Assembly (NCBI GenBank): GCA_043381765.1 | Contig: JBHJMP010000998.1 | Location: 1 to 25,569 of the forward strand | DNA: 25,569 bases | Direction of reading: 5' to 3' | From: Collodictyon triciliatum | Taxonomy: Eukaryota > CRuMs | In this document: one piece after another, positions 1 to 14,272 of the stretch | Numbering within the stretch: the first letter of the stretch is position 1 | Layout of the letters: each line of letters begins with the position of its first letter | Translations under genes and position numbers: made by a program | The notes under the pieces: generated by a model | The model's input: only the letters and a program-made list of their open reading frames with translations | Databases searched by the model: none | What the model was told of the DNA's origin: nothing

Positions 1-98
1 CAAACAAACAAACAAACAAACAAACAAACAAACAAACAAACAAACAAACAAACAAACAAACAAACAAACAAACAAACAAACAAACAAACAAACAAACA
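1..98. repeat. (CAAA)n tetranucleotide array
   Basis: About 24 uninterrupted copies of CAAA start at the first base, so the array probably continues beyond the window. It lies about 215 bases upstream of the kinase start codon. It has no coding potential. Confidence 0.97.
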
Positions 99-141
99 AT
101 AACGATTTAAAAGCAAGTTTAGCTCCCGCCAGATCGCGAGT

Positions 142-249
142 GTAAGACTTGGATCGGTCAATAGAATGTAATTTAGTTTTTTTTTTTTTGTATATACTTT
201 CTCATGGCCGATACTTTTTCTATTTTTCTTTTTTCTCTTTTGTTTCCAG
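142..249 (+). other. Possible 5'-UTR intron of the CK1 gene
   Basis: A donor-like GTAAGA at 142 and a pyrimidine-rich acceptor (TTTGTTTCCAG) ending at 249 bracket a T-rich segment just upstream of the kinase ATG at 315. No coding frame needs this intron, so it would lie in the untranslated leader. It is supported only by splice-site likeness. Confidence 0.35.
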
Positions 250-314
250 CCTCAACCCAACCACGATCTCTCGACAACCCAGCGACAAAACAGCCTTCAC
301 CCACACCGAGAGAA

Positions 315-2627
315 ATGAGCAGCACCTGCCCGCTGGAAGGACAGATCCTTGGCGAGCATGACTCCGGGGCACAGTTTGTGCTTGGGCCTGTTCTTGGGCG
401 CGGCTCCTTTGGCGAGGTGCGGTCGGCAGAACGCCTGAGCGACGGACTGAGTGTGGCCATCAAACTTCAAGAGATCGTTGACGGTGAAGGGCGGCAAACC
501 TTCTCTCATTTATCGAACGAACACGCGGTCATGTCTGTAAGTAGCTAGCCTAAGTGATAGGGTCATTTACAGATGTGTCTATTTGGTTATTATTTGGTTA
601 TTATTTGGTTATTATTTGGTTATTATTTGGTTATTATTTAGTTTTTTTTTTTGGTTTCTTTTTAGCAGTTAAGTTGTTATTTAGGTGTTCATTCATTTAT
701 CTATTTATCTGTTTATCTGTTTATCTGTTTATCTATTTATCTATTTATCTATTTATCTATTTAATCACATCATCTATTTATCTATTTATCTATTTATCTA
801 TTTATCTATTTATCTATTTATCTATTTATCTATTTATCTATTTATCTATTTATCTATTTATCTATTTATCTATTTATCTATTTAATCACATCATCTATCT
901 ACCAGGCCCTCACTACCATGCAAGGCTTCCCCAAGGCCTATGCTCTCAACACCACACAAAGCCACTTCTTCCTGGTGATGTCGCGGCTGGGGCCAAGTCT
1001 GCATGAAGTCTATGAAAAATGTGGCAATCGGTTTACTGTAAAAACAGTCACGTTGCTTTGTCTTCGATCTTTGGCACGCTTGGAAGCGCTGCACTCGAAA
1101 GGATTTGTCCACTGCGACATCAAACCAGAAAATTTTCTCATAGGCTCTGGAAATGAAGCAAATAAATTGTTTTTGGTTGACTTTGGTCTCTCTTTTCGCT
1201 GGCTTTGTCACAACGGAAAACATATCCGCTACCGCGATGGCAAGCACGGCATCACAGGGACATTACGCTACTGCTCACTAAATGCTCATGCAGGAGTTGA
1301 ACTCAGCCGGAGAGATGATCTCGAGTCGCTCCTGTACACGATGATATTCCTGGCCAAAGGGCAACTTCCCTGGCAAGGCCAGACCGGCACGAAGGAGGAA
1401 AAACGTCTGAAGGTCTTTGAAAAGAAGAAATCCATTCCGTTGTCTGAGATATGTCGCGACTTACCTTTCCAATTCGTCAAGTGAGTTTTATCATTTCTAC
1501 AATCATCATCATACTTATCATTATTAATTTTCTATATTTTCGCTCAACATATGATGTTTATATCGAACAAAACCTTTAAGTTTTAAAAAAACGCACATTT
1601 TTTTGGCAGGATTCTGGAATATATTCGTTCCCTGAAGTTTGACTCAGCCCCGAACTATGATTACTGCAAAGATTTGATGAACCAGGCCCTTGCCAGTATT
1701 CACGCACGAGATGATGACGTTTTTGACTGGCTGACACCGGAAAGAGGTGTGATGGTTCACTTTATGCGCCCGAAGAGACCAATCGATGGAAATTCAGAGT
1801 ATCAAGCGCCCTCCAAAAGGGTGAAGACATTCCGCCCAGAAGAGTTGCAAAAGACGCAATGGATTATCACAGTGACTCGAAATCACGATGGTCTTGTGCA
1901 AAAATCAGCCCGAGAGCATTCATACCAACACCTTGTCGAATGGCTCAAGAAGAACGAATGGGGCAGCGACTCTGGGCTGTACATCACATCCATCATGCAT
2001 TCGATGGAAGGAGAAGCCAATTCAATGTGGACGTGCATACTCTCGTCTAGCGCAACCTATATAGCACAACAAATCAAAAAATGTTCATCTCCGCTATCTG
2101 CTGAAGAGTGGGCCAAACGCAAAAGAGAGTCTGGCTATCAAGTGACATGCATTTCTGGACATGTCCAAAACTCTTGTGTGGTGGTTGTAATTTCCAGGAC
2201 AAAGGAAGACCCACCTCAACAAGTGATGACTTTTGCAGAAGTTTTCCCTCGTATATGGATTGAGGCCCACTGGAAACTCGGCTACTACATTACTTCTCTT
2301 GGGAACGCTGGTGTCTACTGGTTAATTGTAATGTCCAAGAGTCCAGAAGTATACACGAGGCAATGGTTTCAAACATCCCACTCATATCCGGCCAAGTCCA
2401 TCAAAGAAAGATGGGCAACTAGTTTCCGAATTACCTCAATTGCCTCCAAGGACAAACTATTTGCAGTTGTGATGTCTCAATTCCATGGTCGAGCTACGTC
2501 TCAGGGATACAACTGCAGCTACACATGGCCCCATGAATATGTTGAGGAGTCGCAGGCACAGAACAGATTTGTATCGTCTATAGCGTGGAAAATTGACGAC
2601 GAGCGCAACTCTAAACAAGCATCATGA
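315..2627 (+). CDS. Casein kinase 1 family Ser/Thr kinase with C-terminal DUF7477-like repeat domain
   Basis: Three phase-compatible exons (315-536, 906-1480, 1610-2627) encode 604 aa. The ATG at 315 was chosen because the Gly-rich loop follows at the normal distance; an in-frame ATG at 204 would add an unlikely hydrophobic leader. Kinase features: GRGSFGEV (28-35), the ATP lysine in VAIK (Lys50), catalytic HCDIKPEN with Asp145, DFG at 166-168 and the CK1 stretch NAHAGVELSRRDD followed by LPWQGQ. A basic linker (KRPIDG and SKRVK) could be a nuclear signal. Residues about 350-600 contain repeated W-x(n)-Y/F-x-I-T-S-x(n)-V-V-M-S units, the pattern of the tail (DUF7477) of plant CK1-like kinases such as At3g13670; this assignment is from recall. 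The enzyme should phosphorylate acidic-primed Ser/Thr; its target is unknown. It ends with TGA. Confidence 0.94.
581..635 (+). repeat. Five 11-bp tandem repeats in CK1 intron 1
   Basis: Five perfect copies of ATTTGGTTATT lie in the first intron of the kinase gene, 45 bases after its donor. They are followed by a T-rich stretch and then by the TATTTATC array. Confidence 0.93.
690..900 (+). repeat. TATTTATC microsatellite in CK1 intron 1
   Basis: About 20 copies of an 8-bp unit (CTATTTAT, with early CTGTTTAT variants) fill the second half of the intron. The array contains a larger duplication: a tract of repeats ending in ATTTAATCACATCATC occurs near 760-775 and again near 880-895. The second copy forms the sequence just before the intron acceptor at 905. 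Confidence 0.93.
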
Positions 2628-3151
2628 AACAAATCTCCTTCATCCCTTTTGGTTGATAGTTTTTTCTTTTCAAGTCCAAATCAACTTTAAAAAATCCACC
2701 AAATATTCTATAGTAGGATTACTAAAGATACGTCACAACCAATATATGATTCCTTGTGAATCGGAAAGACTACTATGCAAATTTCATTTTGTTCAGCTTT
2801 TCTCTTTGCGCCACCTTTTATCAATTGAGAGAACCACGTAATCCTAACTATATAAAACTAATATTCACGGCTAATGATTTATTTATTTACTTTTTTACAT
2901 TTCTGATTATTGCCTGAGTTGTGATTTGGATAAAGAAAATGGAAATGACACAATATTATGCGAGCTTCAATACTGTCGTTTATTTATCAATTTTTCTGGA
3001 TGTTCTTGAGAAAACAACAGATTCTTTGCAAAATAACAAATTTAATCAGAGATGAAATCAACCTGTTTGGTAAATATAAAGTAGGTAAACTTAAAGTCAG
3101 GTTAAAATATTCCATTGAAATTCCAGAGATAAGTATTATGGCTTTGGTTCG
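2628..3151. other. Spacer between the CK1 gene and the retroelement relic
   Basis: AT-rich sequence. No recognisable exon, RNA gene or long repeat was seen. The 3' UTR and terminator of the kinase gene presumably lie in its first part. Confidence 0.5.
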
Positions 3152-4247
3152 CTAGCCATCGTTTGCATGGACGCTACTTGGTGGCCGAGTGGCGGAGAAG
3201 TAGTCAGTAATCAGCAATTGCATCCTGCAGTTTGGCCTGTAGCCTGGGTCTTGTGCTTGCATGAGAGATACAAGGCGAGGTTTAATTTCTTTCTCAGCTT
3301 CTTTCCACATGTTTCTTTTCACAGGGTCTGAGCAATAAAGAACGTGCTGGTGGCGAAGGGAGCTGTTGAGGAAAGAGATTTGTATGATGTCATTCAGCCT
3401 GTTATCAGGAGTGGGTGTCTGGTTGTTGAGTCTTGCTTTGCGTGAGTATATGCGCGCTATCCACATAGTCCATAGCAAATGGCCTCAGGTCACTGCCCAG
3501 AATGTTTTTGCCTCTGGACGCAGCTGTTGCAGAGGCCCAAACATCGCCTGGATAGGACAAACAGCCGCAGCCGTCTTGAGCGTCATTCGAAGAATCTCGC
3601 CGGCTGTTTCGCGCAGGTTTTGAGCGAAGGGACATTGCACAAACGTGTGCTCAATGGATTCATCATTGTTGCTGCAAAGTGTGCATTGTTGCGAGACTTT
3701 GCCAGCTTTTGCCGCGCGTGTGCCTATCCATAGCTCCCTATTGGTGATATGAAGCATCGGAGAGTGGTGATTTGGAAGGACTTGCGGGGTTCGTGCTTGT
3801 CTCCAGCTCGCGGTGAGCGGGGTGTGGGTGATGCCCAGTGTTTCTCCCCATCGCTGATGTTTCGCTTTTTGATAGGGTGTCGGTGGCGATATTTTGTATC
3901 GAAAGAATTTGGAGTAGGCCATAGCCACCGATAACTGAGTAGACTGCGCACCGTTAGACGAGTGTTCGTTCTTGAGGCGGAAAAAAAATGGCGACGGGAT
4001 GTCGTATGAGATTGGTCTGCGTGAGCGCCATTTTCCTTTGTTATTCAGGACGGCTGTGGTTGGCTGTGCATCTTGTGTGCGGAATGTGGTGGAGCCTGGC
4101 GATGATGTATGAGCCGTCTTCTTTGAGTGAGATTTCTCTGATGGTGGCCGCGTTGCCTTCGTGAACCTGTTTGATGATGCAGAAGCCATTTTGGTTGTCC
4201 CAGCATATTTGTCCTGCTGCCAATGGCTCGTTCAGGCTTACTGTCAT
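3152..4247 (-). pseudogene. Degenerate 3' end of a non-LTR retrotransposon ORF (RT zinc-binding region)
   Basis: The minus strand carries the tail of a LINE-type polyprotein in broken frames. The main block (4189 down to 3488) has the zf-RVT pattern C-x2-C-x8-H-x4-C (CTLC ... EHTFVQC) preceded by a HITNRELW-like helix, as found after the reverse transcriptase of many non-LTR elements. An in-frame TGA at 3487-3485 interrupts it, after which the same frame continues as LLWTMWIARIYSRKARL, typical of the region after this zinc motif, down to a TAG at 3154-3152. A second protein-like block (4247-4041) lies in another frame, implying a frameshift near 4050-4180, and an in-frame TGA lies about 30 nt further upstream. 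No reverse transcriptase or endonuclease domain was found, so the copy is 5'-truncated and dead. Element family not identified. Confidence 0.65.
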
Positions 4248-4580
4248 TTCGAAGGGATTATACAGAGTCTGTCAACGCGAGAGTAACGGCTCTGCAGTTC
4301 TCATCCCAGTGTGTATCCCTCTTGCAAGATATAACGTGTTTCATTATTCATTCTTTTCTTTTCATTTTATCTTCTCTTTTCTTCTTTTATCTGCCCTCTA
4401 CCCTTTAAAAAGCATCACAGCGCTACGTGTGACGATATAAAAAAAAAATATGTCTCTTTCCTAATGCTATCAGTTTCGATTCCATCCATAAAGGAAAAAA
4501 AAGTTTCGATTCCATCCATACGTTTTGTAGTGTGGATTTATCCAATCATTAGACTGACAGGCGCGTGTCCTTCGCCATTC
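4248..4580. other. Spacer with a short direct repeat
   Basis: T-rich sequence between the retroelement relic and the 3' end of the MRH gene. It holds two copies of GTTTCGATTCCATCCATA at about 4472-4489 and 4503-4520. No gene was seen. Confidence 0.5.
4472..4520. repeat. 18-bp direct repeat pair
   Basis: GTTTCGATTCCATCCATA occurs twice, 31 bp apart, separated by an A-rich spacer (AAGGAAAAAAAA). It lies about 60 bases beyond the MRH gene stop codon, in its probable 3' UTR or terminator region. Confidence 0.9.
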
Positions 4581-7417
4581 TTATTCAGCGACGCACGCCA
4601 GTGATGTGACGACGGTGACGGTGTATTGGCATTTTAGCCCGTCATATGAATATGCCATCTAAATAATGACCGACGCGATAAGGGTTGTTCGTGTTTTATA
4701 ATAAAATACACATGAAGTTTGTACACTAAATCTGTTTTTTTTTTAAAAAAAAAATTGGTGGTGTATTTTATTAAAGCAGAGAAAATAAGCAATTACCGGA
4801 AGTGGTTCGCTTGGAGTGCGATTTGACCCACACACAAACTTGTAGTTAAGCGTTGGGCTGGGAGAGCAGGCAGTCCCGCCGTACTTGTACTGGAGTAGGA
4901 TACCATCACGCGGTGAACCTCCTACAATGATTGCCATCGTATGCGATGTTAAGGAAAAGGTGGATTTCTATGAGAGGAAAATGTGGGAATGAGTCTCCTC
5001 ATATCAGGTTGAGGTATCAATAGATTAGACACGGCCAATACGGAGAAAGTCATCCAAAATCCGAGGGGCTTAGACATAATTTAACTTTCTTTCTTAACAA
5101 TATTCTGAGCCATAAGATCATCATCAGAAAAAGAAATGTACCATTCACATAGCTAAATGACGGTGATTTCATGAGAGCGATAGAGCGGCAAGAATTCAGG
5201 TATTCAAACCCAGCATAGCTATTTATTAGAATGGTATTTATGACTAAATTCTAGAGATTTAATACAATCCCCCATTAATCATTCGAATAATTACGAAAAG
5301 AATATCTTTTAAACGTAAGAAAAAATGCGATAAATGTGATAAATGCAAGGCGCTGATTGTATTTATATAAGTCCAGCGATAAGAAAGTATAAAATCCTAT
5401 ATTACCTTGGCTGTGTACAAGTAGTGGACACAACATCAGTGCAGAAGTTGACAAAATACTTGTAATTGGTAGAGTCTGCTGCGGTATAGAAACTCCTGAA
5501 GTAAAAGATTGCACAGTTTACTAGAATCTTACGTATTTTCTTTACCATTACATGCATCCTATGAATCGATAACTCTGCAATAGTGCATAGTAGTTAATTT
5601 ACCCTCTTTTTGCTAAAGTAGAGAAATCCCACTGTAGCCCGTCAGGGGCTGCCCATGTACACTTTACAATATTAATGTTAGCCGATTAAAAAAAGAGGGT
5701 TTCCTTTGCCCAGATCCATGACTTCTGGATTCCTTGTTTTTATACATTAGAATAATGCAAAAATTTCATATTTGATTGGAAGATATGAAAACTTTTTAAA
5801 AAAAACTTTTACAAATAACTCATAGAAAGAGGAATCTTAACCTTGGTGTCGGGGTAAGGAGTAAGGCCTGATTTCAATTTAAAAATGCATTGTTATCTCC
5901 TTTTGTGAATGGAAAACTATCGAGAGTATGAATATTTGACTTATTGAGAAAAAGAAAATCACTTGGCGAGGGAGGGCTTGTTTGAACAGCGCATGCATAT
6001 TTCGTGGTCAACCCAGCAACGAGGTAGTATGGGTAAATATACTTAACCTTCATTTTGTTTAAAAAAAAGTTATGGTGACACTATTTTAAGTACCAACATT
6101 CATCAGACGGGGAAAAAAATCTTAAAAAACTAAGGAGAAAGCCATTTTTATCAAAAAATGTAAATCACAAACATATGATTATTTAGTATCGGGTATAGGA
6201 TTAGACAGTAAGCATTTCAATATACAAGCCAATCAATTAAATGCGTATCACTACCGTGAAAGGCTCTGTGGGGTATTCATTAGTGCCACACATCAGTTCG
6301 TACTTGATGTACATTCCATTTCTACCATAAAATCGAACAACTATTCCGGCTGTGTCGTCGTTTCCTAGAGCATATAAATGTTGAGCACAGTTCTTCTCTC
6401 ATCCCTAAAATTAGAGTAAGTAATGTAGGAGTATATGAATAGAATGGTTATCGGTCTCTTGAAGGTATTCTTGAATGGTCTAGCTAAAAGCTTTCAGTGG
6501 CAACACATATTCAAGGCTATATATTTACCGTATTTGAAGCTGAAGGATGGTGGTGCGTCTGCTGGAGCGATGGACTTGCAACCTTCTGACGTAATCTCCC
6601 ACGCCACGGAGCTTCGGTTGAAGGCATAGTAAAGATAGAGAATGTATATTAATGAGCCATATTTTATTGGATGTTTACATCTGGGATTATGCTACACAGT
6701 AACTGCTCATAATCCTTGGATACACATAACAAAGGTCTTTTATATAGCTGACTGAACAGAGCATAAAACTCCATCACAAAGCCGTACTCAATTTGTCCCG
6801 TGCAGCTGGATGTTACGGCGGCTGTGCAGAAATTAAGCGCATAGGTGAATGTGCTTCCAGCAAACCCTGTATATTTCCCACTAGATGGTGGATGTCAAAG
6901 AAAGTGCATATAAGCAGCAGTGATAGCGAGGACACATGAAAAAGCGTAGCGGTAGAGAATGGTGATGCTGAAATATGCCTTTTTTTTTAAAAGTGTGGTT
7001 AATTAAACCCATCCTCATAATTAAATAGAGGAGAACGTAGTGACATCTATATAGCCCTTTATATGGGTTTGCTCTCATGTACTTTGAATAGAATAAAAGG
7101 TGAAAATAACATCTAGAAAGTACTCAATATAGAAAAAAAAAAAAGAGCGCACTCAACGATATGGACATATTAGAATGAAAAAGTAAAGTAGGTTGACTCA
7201 AACTTGTATATCTACAATAAAAAGTACTTTGCTCTGGGAAAAAAAAAAGGGAAAAGGGAAGACTGAACCGGAGGACTCACCCGATTCGCGCCAGGGGCAG
7301 AAGGTCATATGTCTTGCCGTTTGGTGCGCGCCAATAACAAGAAACTTGTCCGCGCACAAGTGCGTCGCTGCACACAAAGCACAACACGACAAGGACAACA
7401 GAGGCAAAGTAATTCAT
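4581..7417 (-). CDS. Secreted protein with two tandem MRH (mannose-6-phosphate-receptor-homology) domains
   Basis: Eleven exons (minus strand, high to low): 7417-7281, 6880-6788, 6611-6529, 6364-6255, 6047-5963 (or from 6041), 5867-5842, 5661-5603, 5495-5406, 5218-5142, 4921-4797, 4658-4581. All joints are phase-compatible and give about 318-320 aa ending in TAA. The N-terminus has a signal peptide (Met, then FASVVLVVLCFVC). Domain 1 starts CYWRAPNGKTYDLLPL and ends KYAC; domain 2 starts CTWAAPDGLQWDFSTL and ends SLAC. Each carries the MRH elements in order: C-x(n)-YDL/WDFS-x-L, Y-x(n)-NFC, SC/TC, GC or SC, a G-x-x-x-x-Y strand, MC/VC, then E-P and the closing AC. A Pro/Ser/Thr linker separates them. 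MRH domains bind mannose-type glycans in the ER-Golgi-lysosome route. The conserved ligand-contact arginine is not evident in either domain, so sugar binding is uncertain. No transmembrane segment follows. Weakest joints: donor GTACGG at exon 2 and the exon 5 acceptor. Confidence 0.87.
7281..7417 (-). other. Exon 1 of the MRH gene, encoding the signal peptide
   Basis: The ATG at 7417-7415 opens 45 codons plus two bases, then a consensus donor GTGAGT. A hydrophobic core of about 14 residues ends near Cys-Ser-Asp-Ala, a plausible signal-peptidase site, and the first MRH cysteine follows. On the minus strand a long pyrimidine tract (7515-7590) precedes the exon and may belong to the promoter or to a leader intron. 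Confidence 0.8.
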
Positions 7418-8160
7418 GTCTGGATTGATTATCAGTGAGGGCCCTTAGCGAAGCAAAACAATGCGCAACATTCCACAGACAACAAGCACAAGGCTCCCAA
7501 GTAGTTTGGGGGGAAGATGAAGAAACGAAAGAAAAAGAGAAGGAAAAGGAAAATTAAAAAAGAAAAAGAGAGAAAAAAACAGAAAAGAAAAAGTGGGGTG
7601 ATTGATAATTGCAAGGGAGAATCACCAAAGGTCACCACTTTTGATCAGCGCCCGCACGAGAGAACCTTCGCGCGACTTTGTCAGGGACACTCAATCGATC
7701 CGCCCCATTCTGATCCGCGAATCAAAACTCAGATCCTGGGCTCGTTCTCACCTGACATACTCGACAAAGGCGATGTTGGTGTGGCTGGGAATGCCAGAAA
7801 AGGATATAGAGAAACTCCGAATCGTGTTTATTTTTCACTTGTGGAAAATATGACTTCACATACGTAAATCTATTAATAAGTAATATAAGGGCTTCTATAA
7901 TCGTAATTGATATTACAATAATAATAAAATATAATATAAAAATATTCTTCAACAAGTTCTAATTTCTGAATCGTGAGCCTTCTACATAACTGGAATCGAC
8001 TCTGAGGATCGAAATAGCGTCCGTAGCACTGTGGTCTAATTAAATCAGCAAAAACTAATCAAATCACAAAATCTACAAATCTACAAGCAAACGAACAAAT
8101 AGACGAGAAGACGCTGAAGCATGTTGCGTGATAATCCGATCGACTGGGGGGCAGAGTTGC
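7418..8160. other. Divergent intergenic region between the MRH and helicase genes
   Basis: This stretch separates the starts of two divergently transcribed genes and should hold both promoters. It contains a purine-rich tract on the plus strand (7515-7590) and an AT-rich block (7860-7960). One short minus-strand interval, 7784-7752, has exon-like borders and is listed as a finding. No confident gene was found. Confidence 0.5.
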
Positions 8161-8345
8161 GTAAGTCTCTGTCCCCAAAGATATGCCAGAAAGTGTAATT
8201 AATGGCGTTGAGGAATCTCACCAAGGTCTCAGTCTTCTATCTAAAGAAGGGTTTTAGATCTGACCGCATACGGACGAAGCTCGATAAGCTGAGAGGTTAC
8301 CTTGAGTGCCTCTGGCAAACCAATCTCACCCGTTTTACTTTGCAG
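8161..8345 (+). other. Probable 5'-UTR intron of the helicase gene
   Basis: A consensus donor GTAAGT begins at 8161 and a strong acceptor (CCCGTTTTACTTTGCAG) ends at 8345, 12 bases before the helicase ATG at 8358. An upstream ATG at 8120 would open a short reading frame that is not in frame with the helicase after splicing. Inferred from splice-site quality only. Confidence 0.5.
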
Positions 8346-8357
8346 TGCGATCGGAGA

Positions 8358-13444
<5,087 letters not shown>

Positions 13445-13446
<2 letters not shown>

Positions 13447-13450
13447 TAAA
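13445..13450 (+). terminator. AATAAA overlapping the helicase stop codon
   Basis: The hexamer AATAAA shares two bases with the TAA stop of the helicase. As a polyadenylation signal it would need cleavage within the adjoining CAAT-type repeat. It may be only a chance match. Confidence 0.3.
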
Positions 13451-13577
13451 CAATCAATCAACCATCAATCAACCATCAATCAACCAATCAATCAACCAAC
13501 AATCAACCAACCATCAATCAACCATCAATCAAAAATCAAACAATCAACCAACAACCAACAATCAATCAACCGAAGGA
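13447..13577 (+). repeat. CAAT/CAACCAAT-type tandem repeat after the helicase stop
   Basis: Degenerate tandem units (CAATCAAT, CAACCATCAAT, CAACCAACAAT) run for about 130 bases directly from the stop codon of the helicase, in its probable 3' UTR. The tract is G-free until its end. Confidence 0.9.
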
Positions 13578-14272
13578 ATTAGCAGGAGGCTAGCTACACG
13601 AGCATGACTCGTCAAACACTGGGTGAGATGATACGACATGACCTTTTCTCTCCATCTCTATTTTTATTTCTTTATATCTAAAATTTTAATGTTCAAGAGC
13701 AGATTGAAAAGGACTCTAGAGACAAAGTAATCATGTACTTTATTACAAGGATGTTTGGTGGGTGACGGGGGGTTTTTTTTTCTGGGTTGAAAAAGATTTG
13801 TACCAAAAGTGAATGAAATAGATTGGTTTTGTCAAAGGACGTGATGAGGAGCAGAGGTTGAATAATTAATTGGGCAAATAGAGCGAGAAAAGGAAAGCAA
13901 GAAAAGTCTAGTCGAAGCAGTGATAAATATGTGATGTGGCAGGAGGCGAATCTGCAGCAGCCCATCATATGAACTCGTTTTCATCTATGTAATCCCTATT
14001 TTATTCCGTTTGGTATGTATATTATATTTAGAACCAAAAAAAAAAAAGCAAAACAAATTAAAATTCATGTACTCCAATCGAGGTAATTGACAAAAGGAAA
14101 ACAGGCATAGTCATTTGGTTCAATTCAAAGTAATATTGCTGGCAATATCAAATTGCATTCATTTGTTTTTTAAGTGCAGCTTTGGTTGGGATGATACATG
14201 CATATATGATGTTATATCATTACAAACATTTATTTTTATTTTTTTTAGCTATCTATGAACGTAATGAAAGTA
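13578..14272. other. Convergent spacer between the helicase and LUFS genes
   Basis: The helicase (+) and the LUFS gene (-) converge here, so both 3' ends lie in this interval. It is AT-rich. Short open frames on either strand look non-coding and no RNA gene was seen. Confidence 0.5.

Noticed and set aside
554-1006. Long open frames rich in YLFI repeats
   Set aside because: They are translations of the TATTTATC array inside CK1 intron 1; the intron borders join the kinase exons exactly in phase.
3485-3487. In-frame TGA in the retroelement relic read as evidence of TGA reassignment
   Set aside because: The CK1 gene ends with TGA at a natural C-terminus and no other gene here has an internal TGA, so decay of the element is the simpler reading.
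7517-7867. Lys/Arg-rich plus-strand open frame followed by a polar stretch
   Set aside because: The start is a translated purine tract, the rest has no recognisable domain, and the region lies between two divergent gene starts.
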